Shown: positions 18,140-25,944 of the stretch, piece by piece | Position numbering within the stretch: the first letter of the stretch is position 1 | Layout of the letters: every line of letters starts with the position of its first letter | Assembly (NCBI GenBank): GCA_012270065.1 | Contig: JAAXJB010000082.1 | Span: 69,379-103,248 of the forward strand | Direction: 5' to 3' | DNA from: Rubripirellula sp. | Lineage (GTDB): Bacteria; Planctomycetota; Planctomycetia; Pirellulales; Pirellulaceae | DNA: 33,870 nucleotides | Made by a program: the position numbers and the translations under genes | Notes under the pieces: model-generated | Seen by the model: the letters and a program-made list of their open reading frames with translations, nothing else | What the model was told of the DNA's origin: nothing | The model's database searches: none

Positions 18140-19471
18140 TCAATTTTCGAACTCAATGATTTCCAGATCTTCCTTGGACTCAGCAAGTTCGTCGATCACG
18201 TCAAAGCCAATGCTTGTATTGGCGACGTTCAATTTTTTCAGCTTGGGTAATCCGCTGAGTTTCTTGAAGCCTTCGTCGGTGAGTTGGGTTCCAGCCAAAG
18301 TCAGGTCTTCCAGACTCGTCAGTTTCAGGATCGTATCAACCGACTCATCCGTGATGTTCGTCGCCTTGAGGTTGAGAGCACGAAGCTTGCTCAATCCGCC
18401 GAGTTCGTTAAGGGCCTCGTCGTTCAGCTTCGTTTCCCAAAGTGTCAGGACCTCCAGGTTAGGCATTTTGCCAATCAGTTTCATGCCCTCAGGGGATACA
18501 AGTCGACACTCGCTGATGTCGAGATAATTCATTTTTGGCAGGCCTGCAATGATTGCCATTCCTGCGTCGTCCAGTGATGAGTCTCTCAGCTCGAGTCGTG
18601 CGAGCTCCTTCAGGTTCTCAATGTTTTTGAGTCCGACACCGGTGACATCAGTACCGCGTATGCGAAGTCTTTTCAGGCGAGGGAAATTCGCAACGCTCGC
18701 CATTCCTGCATCCGTGACCTTGGTATAGTCCATTTGCAGTGACTCAAGTGTGGTCGTCTTCGCCAGTGACTTCATGGCTTCATCGCTGATGGTCGTGCAG
18801 TAGTTGGCGTTGAGCGACTTCAGGGGCAGACCAGCAACGTTTGCAATGCCTTGGTCATTGACGTTTGCTTTTTCCACCTGCACATCTGCGAGGCGGGGGA
18901 GTGTGGCAAGGTGTTTCAGTCCTGCATCACCTACGTTGGTATTGCGAAGGTCGATCGCACGCATCTTTGTGAGGGGTTTCAGGTTAGCCATGCCCTCATC
19001 GCTGACACCGGTTCGTCGCAGGAAAAGTACTTCCAGATTCGTCAGGTTGGTGAGTGCTTCGAGCGTCGGGTCGCTGATTGCAGAGTTGGAGAAGTCTGCA
19101 CGTTTCAGCATGCCCAGTTCGGCTAGTGCTTCCATGCCTTCGTCCGTCACACCCGGACCTGAGAAAAGTGCGATTTCAGTGTTCGGGACGCCGCTCAAAT
19201 TGGGCAAAACTTCGGTGATTGGTTCGTCTGAAACCACTGAAATTTCGGTGACGAGGCCATCTGAGTTGCGAGTCAGAGTGAAGCCTGCTGCTTCCAAGGC
19301 CGCAATTTTTCCCAGATCTTCGGGGAATTGTGACAATTTTGTGGGTGGCCCACCGGAAACAACCGGCTGATTGGTTCCCACGGGTTTGGTCTCGCGGTCG
19401 CAACCGCTCAGAACAGTCAGGGTGATTGCGGCGAGTAAAGCAAAGGAGCAGGGAAAACAGGGTTTGTGCAT
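18140..19471 (-). CDS. Leucine-rich-repeat lipoprotein
   Basis: This is a 443-residue protein starting with a lipoprotein signal peptide: basic-to-hydrophobic SFALLAAITLTVLSG followed by Cys24 in the lipobox L-S-G-C. The next residue is Asp25. After a linker and a small region (LGKIAALEAAGFTLTRNSDG) come about thirteen tandem repeats of roughly 24 residues with the pattern L..L..L.L..T.iTDeG...L. These are ribonuclease-inhibitor-like LRRs typical of planctomycete surface proteins. LRR arrays mediate protein-protein binding; no enzymatic domain is seen. Asp at +2 keeps lipoproteins in the inner membrane in E. coli, and whether that rule holds here is unknown. It is transcribed alone, convergent with leuS and divergent from the oxidoreductase gene. 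Confidence 0.92.
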   Translation of the reverse strand: MHKPCFPCSFALLAAITLTVLSGCDRETKPVGTNQPVVSGGPPTKLSQFPEDLGKIAALEAAGFTLTRNSDGLVTEISVVSDEPITEVLPNLSGVPNTEIALFSGPGVTDEGMEALAELGMLKRADFSNSAISDPTLEALTNLTNLEVLFLRRTGVSDEGMANLKPLTKMRAIDLRNTNVGDAGLKHLATLPRLADVQVEKANVNDQGIANVAGLPLKSLNANYCTTISDEAMKSLAKTTTLESLQMDYTKVTDAGMASVANFPRLKRLRIRGTDVTGVGLKNIENLKELARLELRDSSLDDAGMAIIAGLPKMNYLDISECRLVSPEGMKLIGKMPNLEVLTLWETKLNDEALNELGGLSKLRALNLKATNITDESVDTILKLTSLEDLTLAGTQLTDEGFKKLSGLPKLKKLNVANTSIGFDVIDELAESKEDLEIIEFEN

Positions 19472-19809
19472 GGTCAGTCGTCTTCAGGATGATGTCTGCG
19501 TGGTCAGGTGGGAACGTCGGGTACGAACAGGAGAAAAACGCGGTATACGCAGCATTTTTTCGGTTCGCGTACCGTTTTGTAACGCGGTGCAACCGCAGAT
19601 GCGTCTGTTCTTTCGCGTTGCATTGCTATCGCAGGAGCGTGTTCATCAGACAGATTAGACGTTTCGTGCGATACTGGCAACGAATCAACTCGGTTGAGGC
19701 GGCCCGAAAATCGTTGTTGAAAACGAGTTCCCCTGTTATGTTATCCACACATCAATGTTTGACATAACGGATTCATTTGATCCATCAATAACACCCTTGA
19801 GGGAAATTC
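19472..19809. promoter_or_regulatory. Divergent control region with a 7-bp inverted repeat
   Basis: This 338-base gap lies between the divergent LRR lipoprotein and oxidoreductase genes and should contain both promoters. GTTATGT (19735-19741) and ACATAAC (19762-19768) are exact inverted repeats 20 bases apart, close to the oxidoreductase start. They could be an operator or a leader hairpin. A TTGAAA at 19718 followed 16 bases later by TGTTAT is a possible weak promoter. No gene is supported. Confidence 0.3.
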
Positions 19810-21219
19810 ATGAGCAGAAAGAGCACAAGACGTAAGTTCATCGGCCAGTCAGCAGCGCTGACCGCCGGAGTTGGATACTGGGCCGGTACCAGCCCGAATC
19901 TGATGGCTCAAACGTCCGCTTTGCAGTCCCCCGCTGCAGCATGTGTTGGAGTTGGCGGAAAAGGTGGCAGTGATACCAGCCATATCAGTGAAAATGGCGT
20001 GTCGATCGTCGGTTTGTGCGATGTGGATGGGAATACCCTGACAAAAAAGGGGCGTGAGTTTCCGGACGCAAAGCAGTTTCAGGACTTTCGCGAAATGCTG
20101 GACAACCTTGGTGACAAGGTAGACATCGTGACTGTTAGTACGCCTGACCACTGTCATGCAGCGGCAGCCGTGCGTGCCATGCGAATGAAAAAACACGTCT
20201 ACTGCCAAAAACCTTTGACATGGTCAATCGGTGAGGCAAGGCTGATGCGGGAGACCGCCGAGGAGAACGGGGTTGTTACCCAAATGGGTAATCAGGGCAC
20301 CTCCGAAAACGGATTGCGAGAGGCCGTTGAGGTCATTCGAAGCGGCGCAATTGGTGATGTTGAAGCAGTTCACATCTGGTCCAACCGCCCTGTTTGGCCA
20401 CAAGGCATCGGCCGTCCAGCCGGGGCTGATCCGGTTCCAGAATCGCTGAACTGGGATGCATGGATTGGACCTGCTCCAATGCGTCCATTCAAGAATGGTG
20501 TTTATCACTCGTTCAAATGGCGTGGTTGGGTTGATTTTGGCACAGGTGCACTGGGCGATATGGCCTGTCACACCACCAACATGCCTGTGATGGCTCTCAA
20601 GTTGTGGGATCCCATTGCGGTAACCGCGACCAAGAACCCGGGGCTCTTCGAAGGAGAGACGTTCCCAGGCAGCTCGTCGCTGATGTTCGAGTTCCCTGAA
20701 CGCGATGGTTTGGCACCTTGCAAGTTCTACTGGTATGACGGTGGAAACCTTCCAGGCGATGACATCCTGTCTCAGCTGCCGGCGTCGTTCCAGAAACGAA
20801 TCGAGCAGCAGAAACAGAATCCGAATCGCAAAACCAGCGGTGCGGTCGTTGTTGGCAGTAAAGGTTTGCTGTTCTCGCCCGACGATTATGGTGCCAAGTA
20901 CTACCTGTTGCCAGAAGACAAGTACAAGGACTTCCAGAAGCCAGAGCAGACCCTGCCTCGAATCCCATTCAAAGGCGGCGGTGACCAACGGCAGAAGTGG
21001 GAATTTGTCAGTACTATCAAAGGTGAATATGAGCCAGGCACGATGTCGAACTTCGGTTATGCCGGCCGTCTTACCGAAACGATTCTCGTGGGTAATCTCG
21101 CCATGCGTGCAGGCGAAGGGCAGCGCATCGAGTGGGATGCCAAAACATTGACCAGCCCGAATGTTCCCGAGGTCAACAAATTCGTGAATCGCGAATACCG
21201 AAAAGGATGGGAGATCTAA
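19810..21219 (+). CDS. Tat-exported Gfo/Idh/MocA-family oxidoreductase
   Basis: This 469-residue protein is a predicted NAD(P)-dependent sugar or cyclitol oxidoreductase. The N-terminus STRRKFIGQSAALTAGVGYW is a twin-arginine signal, so it is probably exported folded with its cofactor. The Rossmann part follows (AAACVGVGGKGGSDTSHI, VSIVGLCDVDG). The characteristic EKP motif is present as CQKPLTWSIGEARLM, with Gln replacing Glu before Lys-Pro, a variant that I believe is common in exported planctomycete members. The substrate-domain signatures are IWSNRPVWPQG and WRGWVDFGTGALGDMACHT. A GAGGGAA site precedes ATG 19810. A perfect terminator follows 41 bases after the stop. The natural substrate cannot be read from sequence. 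Confidence 0.95.
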   Translation: MSRKSTRRKFIGQSAALTAGVGYWAGTSPNLMAQTSALQSPAAACVGVGGKGGSDTSHISENGVSIVGLCDVDGNTLTKKGREFPDAKQFQDFREMLDNLGDKVDIVTVSTPDHCHAAAAVRAMRMKKHVYCQKPLTWSIGEARLMRETAEENGVVTQMGNQGTSENGLREAVEVIRSGAIGDVEAVHIWSNRPVWPQGIGRPAGADPVPESLNWDAWIGPAPMRPFKNGVYHSFKWRGWVDFGTGALGDMACHTTNMPVMALKLWDPIAVTATKNPGLFEGETFPGSSSLMFEFPERDGLAPCKFYWYDGGNLPGDDILSQLPASFQKRIEQQKQNPNRKTSGAVVVGSKGLLFSPDDYGAKYYLLPEDKYKDFQKPEQTLPRIPFKGGGDQRQKWEFVSTIKGEYEPGTMSNFGYAGRLTETILVGNLAMRAGEGQRIEWDAKTLTSPNVPEVNKFVNREYRKGWEI

Positions 21220-21620
21220 GGAAGTAAAACCCTCTGATTTCCACTTGATGCGAAAGTGAAGGCTGGCGAGAGATTCCGTCTCTCGCCAGCCTTTTTCATG
21301 GGCTGGAACCCTGGCCGGGGAATTCCGTCTGCGCTTGTATGATCCCCCTGATTGATGTTGTCTCTGCATGTCAGTGTTTTTGAGCTTCAGAAATCGATGG
21401 ACAAGGATTTCATGGTGATGTTTTGCTGGTTGCAGCAATTCGGAGATTAATTGCTCAGCAGGGCCAGTGGATCTGCGCAATGCCCCAGAATGTCATACAC
21501 TGGAGTTGCGGCTGAATGGCCAACGTTCGCCTTCGGACGTGATGCGATGCATTTGCTCAGGGGAAAACCCTGGACGGAATGCCGTGCTTGAAAACTGGAA
21601 TTTTTGCGAAGGGTGGCGTC
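21220..21620. other. Intergenic region before the selenoprotein gene
   Basis: This gap contains the oxidoreductase terminator and then about 320 bases leading to the selenoprotein start. Short frames here are not protein-like. It presumably includes the selenoprotein promoter, but I cannot identify a convincing -10/-35 pair. Confidence 0.5.
21261..21296 (+). terminator. Rho-independent terminator after the oxidoreductase gene
   Basis: A perfect 13-bp stem, GGCTGGCGAGAGA (21261-21273) with TCTCTCGCCAGCC (21279-21291), has loop TTCCG and is followed by TTTTT. This is the strongest intrinsic terminator in the window. Confidence 0.96.
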
Positions 21621-22799
21621 ATGGGAAAAAGATTGTTGACGATCTGTTTGTTACTTGCCGCGTTTGTTCAATCGGCTGTCACTGCTGGTGAGCTGTCGCA
21701 GGAAAGATGCAGCGAATTGTTGTCCACTCTGAAACCCGGAAAGGACGCTGTGTGGCGGTCAATTCCCTGGCGTCTGTCGGTGCTTGAAGCCAGAGCCATT
21801 GCTTTGAAAGAAGACAAACCTGTTTTCATATGGGCGATGGATGGGCATCCGCTCGGCTGTGTCTGAAACAATGGAGTTGTCGACCGTGAGTCGACTTTCG
21901 CTCATGCGGGTATCGTCAATTTGCTCAAGACGAGTTTCGTTCCCGTTGCAATTGATCAGGCTTGTCAGCGAAGACAAAAAGATGCCGAAGGAGAGTTTTA
22001 CCGAAAGATTGCTGGTCAGGGGCCGCGTGGCGACTTCTCCAATACCACGCAAGGGTTCTATATCGCCACTGCCGCTGGCAAACTCCTTTTATATAACAAC
22101 AACCGCGATCCGGAAAAACTGTTCCGTTTGATGCGCGAACGTCTCCGTGAGTACGAGTTTGGCTCTCATCCTTTTGATCGTGATCAGGTGAAGGCGGAAC
22201 TGCTGGAAGCCAGCAACGCCAAACGGGATCCACGATACACACTACGTCCACCTGCTGATGGACTGGTCGTGCGCGTTCATGCAAAGGTGCTCGGGGGCTA
22301 CGGGAAGCCGATTTCGGATTCCGAAGCGAGTTTTCAGACGGCGTTGGGACGCGATAATCTGTGGGTCACAGCAGAGGAGCAGGCTGCTTTGGTAAAGGGA
22401 CGGTTCCCTGAAGCTCTGCAGCGGCGTATTGCCCGTTTCCATCTGGTGGATAACACACGAGGCGAACCGCCCATGTGGAAGCAGGATGAAATTCGCAAAT
22501 TGACGATTCAGCTCGATGACGATGGCGTTCTCACTGGCCACGTTGAGCTCGGGACGGCTGATGGTAAACGTGGGTATCGAGCGGAGCTGCGTGGCCGTTT
22601 GGCTGTTGCAGGGAAATCGGTAACCGGTTTCCAGTTGGTGGCACTTGGGAAGTTTTTTGGTGAGGGGCGATACACACGCAACGCACCCAAGGGGCGATTT
22701 CCGCTTGCTGTGACTTTTGATTTGGCCGATGGTTCTGACATCGCTGATGCTGTCGCACCTCAAGGGGCACGAGGCTGGCTGGCGGGGTACTTGAAGTGA
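21621..22799 (+). CDS. Exported thioredoxin-like selenoprotein with in-frame UGA (Sec82)
   Basis: Read through one TGA at 21864-21866, this frame encodes 392 residues. ATG 21621 follows AAGGGTGG and starts a Sec signal peptide (MGKRLLTICLLLAAFVQSAV, cleavage near residue 22), so the protein is exported. Residues about 60-115 look like a thioredoxin fold: EDKPVFIWAMDGHPLGC, then V-Sec-NNGVVDR, then LLKTSFVPVAIDQ, matching the beta-strand, active site, helix and 'FVPVxiD' strand of thioredoxin-like proteins. The active site is Cys80-Val81-Sec82. About 200 further residues form a C-terminal region with a beta-rich end (LTIQLDDDGVLTGHVEL, YRAELRGRLAVAG), of no family I recognise. Both halves are in the same frame and protein-like, a SECIS-like hairpin follows the UGA, and selB-selA-selD lie about 1 kb away. 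The alternative is a nonsense-mutated pseudogene, which I consider much less likely. Confidence 0.85.
21864..21903 (+). promoter_or_regulatory. Bacterial SECIS-like element at the Sec UGA codon
   Basis: Downstream of UGA 21864-21866 a hairpin is formed by GTCGAC (21879-21884) and GTCGAC (21890-21895) around the five-base loop CGTGA. The loop starts 18 bases after the UGA and has G as its second base. GAG (21874-21876) can pair with CTC (21901-21903) below an internal loop. Known bacterial SECIS elements are short stems in the coding sequence whose apical loop starts about 16-37 bases after UGA, with a G in the first two loop positions; this fits. SelB would bind the loop. Function is inferred. 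Confidence 0.7.
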
Positions 22800-22993
22800 C
22801 GCTTCGATTCTCTTTGCGTAGTTGTCACACGAAACGATGCTGCCACGCAGGGTGATTGAAGGAATTGATCCTTTGGCGGATGTGTTCTGCCGGGAACGCA
22901 AAATGTTGACCTGACACCGTATTGTCGGGCCCGTCACAGGCTCTTCGGGTGTGTTAGCAATCGTTCCACCACGTTAGACAGAGCCAACCCCTG

Positions 22994-23662
22994 ATGTCCA
23001 AGCGTATTTCCCACAGCTTTCTCGATCCGCTGATTGGGCCAAAACTCAAAGCACTGTATCCCCAGTTGGCTATCTCTCCCCGGTTTCCACCTGAGGGAAT
23101 TGTCGGTGTAGGGCATCTATTTGCCATTTTAGGTGGGTTGGGTTTTGCGTTTTCAACGCAGTACTGGTGGGGTGGCTTGTTGGCAATGTTGGGAATCGTA
23201 GGGAACCACACTTGTGACTGTATCGACGGGACCCATGCCCGAGCTACCGGTCAATGCCGCAACGGTGGTGAATTGCTTGATCACTTCACGGATCCACTTT
23301 CGTTCACTTACTGGCTGGTGGGAATTGGTTTATCAGTCGGTCGAACTGATTTGACTCTCGTTGCCGTGATCTGTCTGCTCCTGCTCGCGATACTTGTGAA
23401 TATCAAAGCAAAACTGATCGGTGAATTTACTTTGAACAGGTTTGGGCCCACTGAATTCAAGACGCTTCTGTGTTGCTTCGGGCTTGTGCTCGCGATTTTG
23501 TTTTCAGTCAATGTTTTTGAAGTTCATGATTTCGCCGAATGGGGATTGGTGATTCTGGTTGCTTTTGGCATTTGCCAGGTTCCTTACCAGTTGGTTCGTG
23601 CTGTGCGCGAGGTCAATCTCCGCGGTGGACAACCCGACGATACCGAATGGATCACAAAATGA
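22994..23662 (+). CDS. CDP-alcohol phosphatidyltransferase family membrane protein
   Basis: This 222-residue integral membrane enzyme transfers a phosphoalcohol from a CDP-alcohol (such as CDP-diacylglycerol) to a second alcohol in phospholipid synthesis. The complete family signature D-x2-D-G-x2-A-R-x8-G-x3-D-x3-D is visible as DCIDGTHARATGQCRNGG followed by ELLDHFTD (about residues 76-101). Hydrophobic segments flank it on both sides (VGHLFAILGGLGFAFSTQYW before; LTLVAVICLLLLAILVNI, LLCCFGLVLAILFSVNVF and LVILVAFGICQVPYQLV after). The donor and acceptor cannot be told from sequence. It lies 194 bases downstream of the selenoprotein gene on the same strand and is convergent with selD. No strong ribosome binding site precedes the ATG. 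Confidence 0.92.
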   Translation: MSKRISHSFLDPLIGPKLKALYPQLAISPRFPPEGIVGVGHLFAILGGLGFAFSTQYWWGGLLAMLGIVGNHTCDCIDGTHARATGQCRNGGELLDHFTDPLSFTYWLVGIGLSVGRTDLTLVAVICLLLLAILVNIKAKLIGEFTLNRFGPTEFKTLLCCFGLVLAILFSVNVFEVHDFAEWGLVILVAFGICQVPYQLVRAVREVNLRGGQPDDTEWITK

Positions 23663-23707
23663 TTGAACTTGACTGATCACGGTTTTTTCCACAGGCAGCC
23701 TGACATG

Positions 23708-23737
23708 AGCGTGCTTCGATTGGGGGAATCGCACGCT
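23708..23737. terminator. Long hairpin between convergent CDP-alcohol transferase and selD genes
   Basis: AGCGTG (23708-23713) pairs with CACGCT (23732-23737), and CGATT (23717-23721) with AATCG (23727-23731), leaving a CTT bulge on one side and loop GGGGG. No T tract follows on either strand. It sits about 45 bases after the plus-strand stop and 60 bases after the minus-strand stop, so a shared transcription stop is plausible. It lies too far from any UGA to be a bacterial SECIS. Confidence 0.4.
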
Positions 23738-23796
23738 GCATTAACGTCGGGTTGTCATGCAACAAGTTTGATCGCTTCGTGTGTGGTTATTTGCCA

Positions 23797-25944
23797 TCAG
23801 TTTACAATCAAGCTTTTTTCGACATCAGACGCATCAAACACCGTCCCGATTCGCACGAGTAGGCGATCACCTACCAAGGACTGAAGGGTCGGAAGCTGAT
23901 CGTTGGACACTCCCAGAAGCAAACCACCGCACGTCTGTGGGTCAAAGAGCAAATCGAATTGCGGTTCTTTCCTGATGTCTGCGGTTGTTGAAATTTTTGC
24001 CGCCGACATGCGGTTGCTGGGAGAAAGGCTGCTCTGGATACCACGCAATACCGCTTCGGTCGAACCGGGCAATGTCGGAATATCGTTAAGGGTCAGGACC
24101 GCAGATTTCTGACTTGCCTCCAGCATTTCGAGTAAATGTCCTGCCAGGCCGAAACCCGTGATATCCGTCCCGGCTGAAATTCCGGCCTCGATCGCGTGGT
24201 GGGCGTATTCGTGCTGACGATCTAGCATGGCGTTGATCAAGTGCTGGTGGTCATGTGCTGCACACCGGCCACGCATGCGCGCAGCGAGAAGAACACCGAT
24301 ACCGATCGGTTTGGTCAGGTAAAGACCGTCACCGGTTTGTAAATTCTTTTTTTCGAGAAGGTTTTTGCCAATGGCTTTACCGATGACAGTGAAGCCGATT
24401 TCAAGACGGGGGCCTTCTATCGTGTGCCCGCCTGCAATTGCAGCACCCATCGCGTCGAATTCGCGTTTCGCGCCTGCAAGTAACTCACGAAGTGTCCTCC
24501 CTTGCGCAGCACTGTCACCTTCGGGAAGCACAATGTTTGACAAGGCGTGTTGCGCGCTCGCGCCACTTGCGACGATATCACTTGCTGCATGGAGCGCAGC
24601 AATTCGGCCCGTTAAATAAGGATCTTCAAACGGACTCGTAAAAAAATCCGTCGATGCAATGATTCTGTCTTCAGCCGTCTGTGCGATGACTGCTGCGTCA
24701 TCCAGATCGAGCGTTCCCGCGGATGACAACGCGGAGTCGAGCAGTCCGGATCCGATTTTGCAGCCGCACCCGCGACACTGCATCGGATCTTCATCGTCTT
24801 CCATGCGCACAGGTTCGAACATTTCCATGAATCTGGAGTCGATTGATTTTTTCCATGCCATGAGCCACTGGTTGGACATGGCGAATCGTTTCCATTGGCC
24901 AATTGCTTTGCCGTCTCCGGTGTTCAGAAGTTGCAGGAAACTGCGTTGCGGGCGGTAATGGACAAGTGGTGCGTCTACCAGTGAGCGCTGGATGTTTTCC
25001 CAAAGGATGGGGCCCTGTCTGACGGCATAAACACCAGCTTTTGGAGTCGGGCTCGTCGAGATCGTGCCAGCATCGCCTACGGCGAACACGTGTGGGGTTG
25101 TAATCGATTGCAGGGTCGGATGAGTGACCAGAAAACCCTTTTCGTCAGTGGCCAGTTGTAATTGTCCGAGGAAATCGGATGCTCCTGCACCGGTGGACCA
25201 TATCACCAGATCTGCGTCAATTCTTTTTCCCTCCGGGGTTTCCAGGTACTCGTCCTGAATTGACTGAACGTCAAAGTTCGTGATGATTTCTATTTTGCGT
25301 TGATGCAGTTGCCTGATGGCAATTTTTCGGGTGTGGGCGTTTGCGGCTGCAAGTAACCGGGAGCTACGCGTGACAATGGAAATTTCGTGATCCCCACCCC
25401 AATTCTTGTCGAGAAACGGTGGCAGACAGAATGCTATCTCTAGTCCAGCGGCCCCACTTCCTGCAACAACGACACGAAGCGGACGGCTGAGTTGCTTTTC
25501 ATGAAGCAATGTGAGGGTATGTTGCAGTCTTTCGAGGAAAGTCTGCATCGGTTTGATCGCAACAACACTGCCACCATTTACCACCAACTCGCCCTGCATA
25601 CTGGTTGATCCGGTCCCAATGGAAAGGAGATCGAACTCCATCGGGGGGCGATGCTGGAAGAGAATGTTTCTGCTTTCCGGGTCCAGCCCCGTTACAGGTT
25701 CTGTGATCAGTCTTGCGCCAACTGACGCACAGAGCTGAACCAGATCGATTTGCATTTTTTCTCGGGGAACTTGTCCGGCAAGGACGGCGGGAAGCATTCC
25801 TGAATACGTGGCAACATTGAAATTGGAAATGCAGGTGAGAGCGGTGTCTTCAAGTCCATGCATTCCGTACATTCTCAGGACATGGGCGTTGGTGTGACCC
25901 ATGCCCAGCAGTACGACGTGTTTTGAGGGAAGACGCTCGTTCAT
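23797..25944 (-). CDS. selD: NAD(P)H dehydrogenase-like flavoprotein fused to selenide, water dikinase (SelD)
   Basis: This 715-residue protein has two parts. Residues 1-380 are a pyridine nucleotide-disulfide oxidoreductase of the NDH-2 type: an N-terminal dinucleotide loop (VVLLGMGHTNAHVL, degenerate), a second loop VVVAGSGAAGLEIAF (158-172) for NAD(P)H, and the FAD-contacting VFAVGDAGT (287-294). Residues 386-715 are SelD, which makes selenophosphate from selenide and ATP. Cys393-Gly-Cys395-Lys396 in RGCGCKIG correspond to E. coli Cys17, Cys19 and Lys20. The active residue is Cys, not Sec, so this SelD does not itself need Sec insertion. SelD signatures TDFFTSPFEDPYLTGRIAAL and DITGFGLAGHLLEML are present. 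The flavoprotein domain may supply reduced selenium; that is inference. It is the last gene of the sel operon, with a 4-base overlap with selA. Confidence 0.95.
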   Translation of the reverse strand: MNERLPSKHVVLLGMGHTNAHVLRMYGMHGLEDTALTCISNFNVATYSGMLPAVLAGQVPREKMQIDLVQLCASVGARLITEPVTGLDPESRNILFQHRPPMEFDLLSIGTGSTSMQGELVVNGGSVVAIKPMQTFLERLQHTLTLLHEKQLSRPLRVVVAGSGAAGLEIAFCLPPFLDKNWGGDHEISIVTRSSRLLAAANAHTRKIAIRQLHQRKIEIITNFDVQSIQDEYLETPEGKRIDADLVIWSTGAGASDFLGQLQLATDEKGFLVTHPTLQSITTPHVFAVGDAGTISTSPTPKAGVYAVRQGPILWENIQRSLVDAPLVHYRPQRSFLQLLNTGDGKAIGQWKRFAMSNQWLMAWKKSIDSRFMEMFEPVRMEDDEDPMQCRGCGCKIGSGLLDSALSSAGTLDLDDAAVIAQTAEDRIIASTDFFTSPFEDPYLTGRIAALHAASDIVASGASAQHALSNIVLPEGDSAAQGRTLRELLAGAKREFDAMGAAIAGGHTIEGPRLEIGFTVIGKAIGKNLLEKKNLQTGDGLYLTKPIGIGVLLAARMRGRCAAHDHQHLINAMLDRQHEYAHHAIEAGISAGTDITGFGLAGHLLEMLEASQKSAVLTLNDIPTLPGSTEAVLRGIQSSLSPSNRMSAAKISTTADIRKEPQFDLLFDPQTCGGLLLGVSNDQLPTLQSLVGDRLLVRIGTVFDASDVEKSLIVN

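Noticed and set aside
20224-21480. A long minus-strand open frame (418 codons) overlapping the oxidoreductase gene.
   Set aside because: The opposite strand carries a clear Gfo/Idh/MocA protein with Tat signal and RBS, and the antisense frame also runs through the terminator at 21261-21296.
21621-22799. The split thioredoxin-like gene as a simple pseudogene.
   Set aside because: There is a single UGA, no frameshift, good protein character on both sides, a SECIS-like hairpin and the sel genes nearby. I keep the pseudogene option only as the named alternative.
23660-23884. A second possible Sec UGA: the TGA ending the CDP-alcohol transferase gene is followed by about 73 open codons.
   Set aside because: The extension runs antisense through selD, has no redox motif, and the only nearby hairpins (CAGG-CAG-CCTG and the one at 23708) do not fit bacterial SECIS rules for loop position and G. 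The transferase is complete at its normal length.
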